Positions 5,517-9,934 of a DNA stretch of 9,934 nt are shown piece by piece (position 1 is the first letter of the stretch; every line of letters starts with the position of its first letter). Position numbers and translations under genes: made by a program. The notes below the pieces were generated by a model. The model saw nothing but the letters and a program-made list of their open reading frames with translations, made no database searches and had not been told where the DNA came from. The stretch spans positions 1 to 9,934 of the forward strand of contig JARLHH010000051.1 in NCBI GenBank assembly GCA_031292335.1, written 5' to 3'. The stretch is from Candidatus Limnocylindrales bacterium. GTDB lineage: Bacteria > Chloroflexota > Limnocylindria > Limnocylindrales > CSP1-4.

Positions 5517-6188
5517 ACCAGATCGATGCGCGTGATCCTCGAGATCGGCAGGGCGCCGCGCCGCATCGTGGCCGGCGCCATGGACTGGCCGGGGCTCGAC
5601 CGGTGGGGCAAGAGCGAGCCGGCGGCCGTCGCCGTCCTCCGCACGTACGTCGACCGCTACGCACCGGTCGCCCGGCGCGCCGGGCTGGACGCCGGGTTCG
5701 CCAAGGAGGCCGGGACGGTGGAGGTCGTGGAACGCGTGGCGGGCTCCACCTCGACCGACTTCTGGGGCGTCGCGCACGTCCCCTCCCAGATCGAGCACGA
5801 GCCGCTGTCGACCGACGAGCTCGAGCGCCGGCTCGTCCTCCTCGCGGCGTGCTGGGCGTACTTCGACGACACGGTCGAGCGGGTCTCCGGCGAGCTCCGC
5901 CCCGGCGCACGGAGCGCCGGCCGGACCCGCGAGCAGATCGTCCGCCACGTCTATGCGACCGAGCCGGAGCAGCTCACGCGGAAGATCGAGGTCAGGACGC
6001 CGAGGGAGGCGGTCCTGACCCCGGATGGGCTCGACCTGCACCGGCGGCGAACGCTCGATGCCATCCGCGAGTACCACCGCGAGGGACGGCAGGCCCGCGC
6101 TTGGCCGCTGCCGTTCCTCATCCGGCGCATCGCCCACCACGTGGTGGACCACGCGTGGGAGCTGGAGGACCGCGACCCTACCCAGTGA
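5514..6188 (+). CDS. DinB/YfiT-like conserved hypothetical protein
   Basis: A 224-aa, mostly helical, highly charged soluble protein. Near the C-terminus, PFLIRRIAHHVVDHAWELEDRD (200-221) contains an HxxxH pair (His209 and His213). An upstream His145 sits in the helix QIVRHVYATE. Three histidines spread over helices are the metal-binding pattern of DinB/YfiT four-helix-bundle proteins, which is why I favour that relation. It is longer than a plain DinB domain (about 150-170 aa), with an additional N-terminal region (1-75) containing MDWPGLDRWGK. ATG 5514 is preferred because of the -10 placement. GTG 5508 and ATG 5526 are in-frame alternatives. It is convergent with the ABC permease gene, with a hairpin between them. 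DinB relatives include thiol transferases and DNA-damage-induced proteins, but the function here is open. Confidence 0.7.
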   Translation: MTRSMRVILEIGRAPRRIVAGAMDWPGLDRWGKSEPAAVAVLRTYVDRYAPVARRAGLDAGFAKEAGTVEVVERVAGSTSTDFWGVAHVPSQIEHEPLSTDELERRLVLLAACWAYFDDTVERVSGELRPGARSAGRTREQIVRHVYATEPEQLTRKIEVRTPREAVLTPDGLDLHRRRTLDAIREYHREGRQARAWPLPFLIRRIAHHVVDHAWELEDRDPTQ

Positions 6189-6194
6189 CGAGGC

Positions 6195-6214
6195 GGCCGA
6201 GGACGGTCCCGGCC
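6195..6214. terminator. Strong hairpin between convergent genes
   Basis: GGCCG (6195-6199) and CGGCC (6210-6214) form the base. GGA and TCC (6201-6203, 6207-6209) continue the stem after one bulged A, closing on a 3-nt loop. It lies in the 45-nt gap between the stops of the DinB-like gene (6188) and the permease gene (6234). No T-run follows on either strand. As a near-symmetric structure it could serve both transcripts. Confidence 0.45.
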
Positions 6215-6233
6215 CGATCGTCAGTGCCTGCGA

Positions 6234-6956
6234 TCACCTGGAGCCGGCAACAAGCCTTTCGCGGTCGAAGAGCGGCGATACCGCGCGCCAGCCCAGCACA
6301 TCGGCGATCAAGAGCAGGGCCGCGAGGCTGACCGCGAGGCCCAGCGTCGCGTGGATCACGTTGAACGCGATGAGCGAGGTCACAAGGACCAGCGGGAGGC
6401 TCCCGAGCAGGCTGAGCTGCTGGGCAACACGAACATCGCTGGCCCGGGTGGAGAACGCAAGGCCGATCCAGACCGAGAGTGCGCCGAGGAGTGGCGTGAA
6501 CAAGACCTGGGCGAGGATGTCGGGAACCTGGATGATCGCCGACGCCACACTGGGCTCGGCAAACAGCGCGACGAGGGCAAGGAACAGCGCGTAGACCACG
6601 TATGCGATCGCGGCCGACGGCACGAGAACGGCCAGCGCCTTGCCCACGAGGAACTCCTCTCGCCGGATCGGGGTCGTGAGCACCGGCTCGAGGGTGCCAT
6701 GCTGGCGTTCGCCCGCCACCGCGTAGCCCGCCAGCATGGGTGGTGTGAGGACCGGGATGGCGAGCATGTACAGCAGCAGGTGCATCTGGCTGAGCGATGC
6801 CGACGACACGTCGTGCGCAAGGAACACGACGAACAGCGGCTGGATGAGGAAGATGAGCGGGAAGATGGCGATCGCCACGACGATCGACCGGTTGCGCCGA
6901 TATTCCCGCAGCTCCCTGTGGAAGATCGCTCGAACGCGTCGCGTGCTGAGATTCAC
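6234..6956 (-). CDS. ABC-2 type exporter permease
   Basis: Inner-membrane subunit of an ABC-2 (NatB/DrrB-like) exporter, 240 aa. A basic N-terminus (RRVRAIFHRELREYRRNRS) is followed by about six hydrophobic segments near 25-47, 60-80, 107-131, 142-168, 180-200 and 203-222. The cytoplasmic loop after the second helix, GERQHGTLEPVLTTPIRREEFLVGK (82-106), is the hallmark of ABC-2 permeases and contacts the ATPase. The start is GTG 6956, whose bases overlap the ATPase stop as GTGA (6956-6953), so translation is probably coupled to the ATPase gene. Substrate cannot be inferred; NatAB-like sodium export, drug export and other roles are all possible. The size and single permease suggest a homodimer with the ATPase. 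Confidence 0.92.
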   Translation of the reverse strand: MNLSTRRVRAIFHRELREYRRNRSIVVAIAIFPLIFLIQPLFVVFLAHDVSSASLSQMHLLLYMLAIPVLTPPMLAGYAVAGERQHGTLEPVLTTPIRREEFLVGKALAVLVPSAAIAYVVYALFLALVALFAEPSVASAIIQVPDILAQVLFTPLLGALSVWIGLAFSTRASDVRVAQQLSLLGSLPLVLVTSLIAFNVIHATLGLAVSLAALLLIADVLGWRAVSPLFDRERLVAGSR

Positions 6957-7918
6957 CGGCCACTCGCCTCCACGTCGTCGCTGATCAACTCGAGGTAGAC
7001 GTCTTCGAGCGAGTGCTGCGACTGGCCGATCTCCAGGACGTCGGCGCCCGCCGCCACCAGCGCCCTGGTCACCGCCGGAGCGGCAACCGTGGGGTCGGAC
7101 ACCGTGAGCAGGTAGCTGGCACCGCCGTCCGAGCGCCAGCCGTCGACGGCCGGCAGACCGGCGAACACCTGCGTGGGCTCACGGATCGGTGCCGCGGTCG
7201 TGATCGCAATCGTTCTCGGGAACAGACGGTCCCTGAGCTCGGCTGGCCGGCCGATCGTGCGCAGGGTCGTGTTGAGGATCGCCACACGGTCGCACAGGCG
7301 CTCCGCCTCCTCGAGCCGATGCGTGGTCAGGAAGATCGTGACGCCCCGCATCCGGAGCCCGACGATCAGCTCGTGGACCTCTCGTGCCGCGACCGGGTCG
7401 AGGCCTGCGGTTGGCTCGTCGAGGAACAGCACTTCCGGGTCGCTGAGCAGGGCCCTGGCCAGGGCGACCCGCTGGCGCAGGCCTCTCGACAGCGTCCCGC
7501 AGGCATCGCCTGCCCGGTCGGTCAGGTTGACCAACTCCAGCGCATTCGCGATCCGCTCGGAGGCCCGGGGCACCTCGTACAAGTCCGCGAAACACTCGAG
7601 GTTCTCGGCGACGCTCAGGCGAAGGTACAGGCCCGGTGACTCGGGCATGACCGCGATGCGGCGGCGGATCTCCACGCCGTTCTCGGGCGTGAGCGGGAGT
7701 CCGGCCACAGTTGCCGAGCCGGACGTCGGCGTGAGAAGCGTGCCGAGCGTGCGGACGATCGTCGTCTTGCCGGCGCCATTGGGGCCGAGGAACCCGAACA
7801 CCTCACCGCGCCCCACGGTGAAGGAGACGTCGTCGAATGCGAGACGGTCACCGAATCGCTTGGACAGATGATCGACCGAGAGGGCGACATCCGCGCCGAT
7901 AGCGACAGACGGCGGCAC
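6953..7918 (-). CDS. ABC exporter ATP-binding protein (NatA/DrrA-like)
   Basis: Cytoplasmic ATPase that powers the adjacent ABC-2 permease. Numbering from GTG 7918 (321 aa): Walker A GPNGAGKTT at 45-53, signature LSRGLRQR at 143-150, Walker B VLFLDE at 163-168 followed by the D-loop AGLD, and switch His200 in LTTHRLEEAE. The Q-loop position reads MPES, with Glu in place of Gln, a substitution common in ABC-2 ATPases. A C-terminal extension (about 235-321) ends in the typical SLEDVYLELI segment. The frame stays open to GTG 7984, adding 22 residues unlike the family, so GTG 7918 is preferred. The upstream GGGGCGAG is only a weak ribosome binding site. No convincing promoter was found in 7919-8199, which otherwise shows nothing I recognise. 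The operon order is ATPase then permease. Confidence 0.93.
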   Translation of the reverse strand: MPPSVAIGADVALSVDHLSKRFGDRLAFDDVSFTVGRGEVFGFLGPNGAGKTTIVRTLGTLLTPTSGSATVAGLPLTPENGVEIRRRIAVMPESPGLYLRLSVAENLECFADLYEVPRASERIANALELVNLTDRAGDACGTLSRGLRQRVALARALLSDPEVLFLDEPTAGLDPVAAREVHELIVGLRMRGVTIFLTTHRLEEAERLCDRVAILNTTLRTIGRPAELRDRLFPRTIAITTAAPIREPTQVFAGLPAVDGWRSDGGASYLLTVSDPTVAAPAVTRALVAAGADVLEIGQSQHSLEDVYLELISDDVEASGR

Positions 7919-8199
7919 CTCGCCCCGGTTGCTTTCCGCTTCGCCCGGACCCAATCGATGCGATCCTCTTCTCTGCCGCGCCACGAGGTGCAGGAAGTCA
8001 TTGTCACCGGCGCCACTCGACCTCGCCAGGGCCGCGCAGGTCCCGTCTGGCCCCGTAGGTGTAGCACCGCAGGCGAATAGACCGCGCCGGCCACCCCATC
8101 CGCCATTCGCGAGTGAAGCTCTGCACGGTCAGCGGTGTCGTCACGAGCCGCGGGTAGCCGCTGCCGCCGGTGGATCCGTTTCCGATGCGTATGGGACGA

Positions 8200-9204
8200 T
8201 CAGGGCGAGATTCCGTTGGGTCCCGGGAGGATGGGCGTGACCTGAACCGCGCCTTCGCATGCTTCCAGAGGGACCACCGCCATACCGAACTGGCCGGTGC
8301 CAGGCAAGACAACCCGGACCCCCGCCGATGTCGGACACGCGTTCACATACGGCTCATCGGCAGTTGGCCCGGATGGATTGTCGGTGGAATACACCTCGAA
8401 CGACGCGTAGCCATGCGGAGAAAGCGCGACGAGGTGCGGGATGATCGGCCCGAGTAGGTTCACCGCCACGATGGCATGGGACGTGTGCGTCGAGAGCAGC
8501 CGCCCGGTCCCGGAGACGAGCCGGAGACCCGGATAGCCCAGCAGCGTGCAGCCCGAGGCGGAGAGGTTCTGAAGCCTGATCAGGACATCCACGCTGCCAG
8601 CCGCGGCGCCACGCATGACCCCGCTCATGTGCAGTTGATCGGTGGAGCACGTCGGCCACCGCGACGCCGCAGCCGGGGCCGCCGGATAGATGTGGAGCGT
8701 CGCCGTCGCGGCCGACAGGTCGACGGGAATGGTGGGATCGCAGCCGGTGACCGCGGTCACCTTGACCGCGAAGTCTCCGCCGTGGCTGTAGGCATGAACG
8801 ACGAAGAGCCGGGCGGTGCATGAACCGCTCGCCGTGGTCGAAGAGCCGTCGCCGAAGTCAACGGTCGCCGACGCCATCAGCAGCCGCGCCGGTCCACCCG
8901 TCACCGAGGTCGTCGCCGAGATTGCGATCCGGTCGCCGGGGAACGCCGGACTCGGTGTCACGTAGAGGTACACGGGCTCTGCGGGGAGTGGCTCGGTTGA
9001 CGCGGGTGCTGGAGTGGGCGCCACGGAGACTTCCGATGACGAAGTCGCGCTGCCTGACCGCGTCGGCGAGGCTGGAGGTTCGGGCGACACGGAGGTGACA
9101 GCCGAAGGACCCGCCGAGCGGGTCGGAGACGTGACGGTGTTCGCACACGCCGACAGGATGAGCGCGAGGCCCACCAGCAGCGTCCCAGCGGTCACCCGCG
9201 GCAT
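8200..9204 (-). CDS. Lipoprotein with PKD-like and DUF4232 domains
   Basis: Predicted surface lipoprotein, 334 aa from ATG 9204. The signal peptide MPRVTAGTLLVGLALILSAC has a clear lipobox (LSAC, lipidated Cys20). A Ser/Thr/Pro-rich linker (21-76) would hold the domains off the membrane. A PKD-like beta-sandwich follows (about 77-174), with the DFGDGS motif (116-121) and HAYSHGGDFAVKV (137-149). Cys129 and Cys155 may form a disulfide. A DUF4232 domain covers about 186-325: C186-STDQL, a central LQNLSASGCTLLGYPGL (211-227), then Cys290 and Cys316, a spacing that suggests two disulfides. GGGGG (minus strand) 6-7 nt before the ATG acts as ribosome binding site. A longer in-frame start at 9474 would bury the signal peptide and is rejected. 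PKD domains usually mediate binding and DUF4232 is of unknown role in exported proteins. An adhesion or cell-envelope role is an inference. Confidence 0.87.
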   Translation of the reverse strand: MPRVTAGTLLVGLALILSACANTVTSPTRSAGPSAVTSVSPEPPASPTRSGSATSSSEVSVAPTPAPASTEPLPAEPVYLYVTPSPAFPGDRIAISATTSVTGGPARLLMASATVDFGDGSSTTASGSCTARLFVVHAYSHGGDFAVKVTAVTGCDPTIPVDLSAATATLHIYPAAPAAASRWPTCSTDQLHMSGVMRGAAAGSVDVLIRLQNLSASGCTLLGYPGLRLVSGTGRLLSTHTSHAIVAVNLLGPIIPHLVALSPHGYASFEVYSTDNPSGPTADEPYVNACPTSAGVRVVLPGTGQFGMAVVPLEACEGAVQVTPILPGPNGISP

Positions 9205-9380
9205 CTGGAACCCCCAGTCGTTCGGCAATCCGCGCAGGCGACGGTGGGTCTGGGACGGGCGAGGAGGAAGACGACCACGCCGAGGGCGGCACCAGCGGCG
9301 TCGACGACACGACGGTAGCCCCGCCTCTCGTAGCGGACGGCCACGTGCTCGGTCCTCTCCGTGCTCGACGGCGTAGTCAC
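9192..9380 (-). CDS. Possible 62-aa small membrane ORF, or remnant
   Basis: GTG 9380 opens a 62-codon frame with strong G/C preference at third positions over its first 45 codons. It has a charged N-terminus (ERTEHVAVRYERRGYRR) followed by one hydrophobic stretch VVDAAGAALGVVVFLLA. It overlaps the lipoprotein start by 13 nt. The GTG overlaps a TGA of an upstream frame (GTGA). The ribosome binding site is poor (GGTGG directly adjacent), and the tail after the hydrophobic stretch looks random. It may be a degraded gene rather than a live one. Confidence 0.25.
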   Translation of the reverse strand: MTTPSSTERTEHVAVRYERRGYRRVVDAAGAALGVVVFLLARPRPTVACADCRTTGGSRCRG

Positions 9381-9538
9381 CCACCAACCGCGTGGGCGAC
9401 CTCGGGCATGAGAAGGCGACGAAGCCGACCATCAGACCGGCCACCCCCGCGGCGTCAAGAGCCGGTTGTCGCACGCCCGCGCTCGACGGCTCTGATCCAC
9501 AAGTGGAGACCGAGGGACAAGTCAGCGGTCCTCGCTCA
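9205..9538. other. 334-nt stretch without a confident gene
   Basis: This lies between the three-helix membrane protein gene and the lipoprotein gene. On the minus strand it holds two short coding-like pieces, one near 9474-9400 in the lipoprotein frame and the 62-aa frame at 9380-9192, plus a hairpin at 9459-9492. I see no convincing promoter for the lipoprotein gene; a TACCGT (9317-9312) lacks a -35. The lipoprotein ribosome binding site (GGGGG) lies at its left end. Confidence 0.4.
9459..9492 (-). terminator. Hairpin downstream of the three-helix membrane protein gene
   Basis: GAGCCG (9459-9464) and CGGCTC (9487-9492) form a 6-bp stem around a 22-nt loop that can pair further (TCG/CGA). 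On the minus strand it starts about 47 nt after the gene's stop and is followed by only two T's. It overlaps the coding-like remnant at 9474, so it is a weak candidate. Confidence 0.2.
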
Positions 9539-9856
9539 CTACGAAGCGGCTATGCGCGGCACCCCGTCCGTGCCACGTCTATCGGCGAACTCAACCACCA
9601 TCCACGCGATGTCAGCCGGGATCAGATACCAGCCCCCGACAAAGCCGAGCAGGAACAGGACAGGCAGCAGGAAGGCTGGGAGGACCATCCGCTCATGTCG
9701 GCTTGCAGGTCGGTCCCTCGTCACGATCCACAGCATGACCAGCAGGATGCCCCACACGAGAACGTAGGGCCACCCGGCGAGCCCACCTGCGAGCAGGGGA
9801 ACACCGAGCGCCGCAGCCGCGATGAGCCACGGGATGGTTCGGATGCCGAGTCGCAC
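9539..9856 (-). CDS. Small three-helix membrane protein, unknown function
   Basis: A 105-aa integral membrane protein with hydrophobic segments near residues 7-24 (TIPWLIAAAALGVPLLAG), 27-44 (WPYVLVWGILLVMLWIV) and 58-77 (LPAFLLPVLFLLGFVGGWYLI). A basic loop, TRDRPASRHER, lies between the second and third. GTG 9856 is chosen because GGGAGG (9867-9862) lies 5 nt before it, the best ribosome binding site in this part of the window. An ATG at 9898 in the same frame would add a charged 14-residue tail and has no suitably spaced site. I do not recognise the family. It stands apart from the lipoprotein gene by the 334-nt gap, so an operon is doubtful. Confidence 0.7.
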   Translation of the reverse strand: MRLGIRTIPWLIAAAALGVPLLAGGLAGWPYVLVWGILLVMLWIVTRDRPASRHERMVLPAFLLPVLFLLGFVGGWYLIPADIAWMVVEFADRRGTDGVPRIAAS

Positions 9857-9906
9857 ATCCACCTCCCGGAGCGGCGACGGACGCCGATGCCCGTCCATCG
9901 ATGATA
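9857..9906 (-). promoter_or_regulatory. -10 element and Shine-Dalgarno for the small membrane protein gene
   Basis: TATCAT (9906-9901, 5/6 match to TATAAT) would give a start of transcription near 9894 and a 38-nt leader. The leader carries GGGAGG at 9867-9862, 5 nt before GTG 9856. No good -35 is seen at 16-18 nt spacing, where GAGCGC-like sequence sits near the window edge. Confidence 0.42.
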
Positions 9907-9934
9907 AGCACAGGATCCTCCAGGCGCTCTTCGA

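Noticed and set aside
5221..5517. A 98-codon plus-strand frame in the gap after the DUF1801 gene
   Set aside because: No recognisable motif, Arg/Gly/Pro-rich low-complexity composition in its second half, and no ribosome binding site. The gap better fits a 3' hairpin and the next promoter.
4643..5644. A 333-codon minus-strand frame opposite the small gene and DUF1801 gene
   Set aside because: Composition is typical of an antisense shadow. The plus-strand genes have a GTGA overlap and a family match.
7919..8199. A frame on the minus strand reading REWRMGWPARSIRLRCYTYG in the gap before the ABC ATPase, as a possible gene remnant
   Set aside because: It looks mildly protein-like but is short, has no start or ribosome binding site of its own, and resembles nothing I recognise.
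9205..9474. Longer start (GTG 9474) for the lipoprotein
   Set aside because: It would place 90 residues, many of them Arg-rich, before an obvious lipobox signal peptide. ATG 9204 has a suitable G-rich ribosome binding site.
1..9934. tRNA/rRNA genes, CRISPR arrays, insertion sequences, integrases or attachment sites, and a dedicated defence or toxin system
   Set aside because: No tRNA-like cloverleaf, spaced direct repeats, transposase or recombinase motifs, or known defence domains were seen on either strand. The gene set is better read as ordinary regulation, transport and exported proteins.

Overview
The window is very GC-rich DNA (strong G/C bias at third codon positions, GTG starts) with a compact bacterial layout. 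The gene families present (S33 TAP-like exported hydrolase, WYL regulator, APH(6)-type kinase, PKD/DUF4232 lipoprotein, ABC-2 exporter) and the likely leaderless genes fit Chloroflexota or Actinomycetota. I cannot separate these two phyla from this sequence alone. There are no RNA genes, CRISPR arrays, insertion sequences or integrase genes, so it reads as ordinary chromosome with a mildly accessory flavour.

Left part, all on the minus strand. A possible gene start (1-71) runs off the left edge. Next is a secreted S33-family alpha/beta hydrolase (292-2253) with its own sigma70-like promoter placed so that transcription would start on the GTG start codon. Upstream of it lie an APH(6)-like small-molecule phosphotransferase (2527-3291) and a WYL-domain transcription regulator (3376-4407). 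The regulator and the kinase are 84 nt apart and may be co-transcribed. A 15-bp leader hairpin sits directly against the kinase ribosome binding site.

Middle part, plus strand, divergent from the regulator. A short basic protein (4542-4802) and a DUF1801 protein (4799-5224) share a GTGA stop/start overlap. They are followed by a DinB-like HxxxH protein (5514-6188) with a -10 element placed for leaderless transcription. The 134-nt divergent region between the regulator and the small gene holds a 6-bp inverted repeat over the regulator's own putative -10 and two consecutive hairpins in the plus-strand leader.

Right part, minus strand. An ABC-2 exporter is encoded as ATPase (6953-7918) then permease (6234-6956), again coupled by GTGA. 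Upstream are a PKD-DUF4232 lipoprotein (8200-9204), a 334-nt stretch that looks like decayed small membrane genes, and a three-helix membrane protein (9539-9856). A strong hairpin lies between the convergent DinB-like gene and the permease gene.

Functionally the window combines a one-component ligand sensor, a putative antibiotic or small-molecule kinase, an exporter of unknown substrate, and exported or surface proteins. I see no evidence that these form one dedicated system, and no clear novel defence, toxin or biosynthetic system. The points most worth checking are the regulatory architectures: leaderless promoters, the SD-adjacent hairpin, the possible WYL operator, and the frameshifted small genes near 9200-9480.
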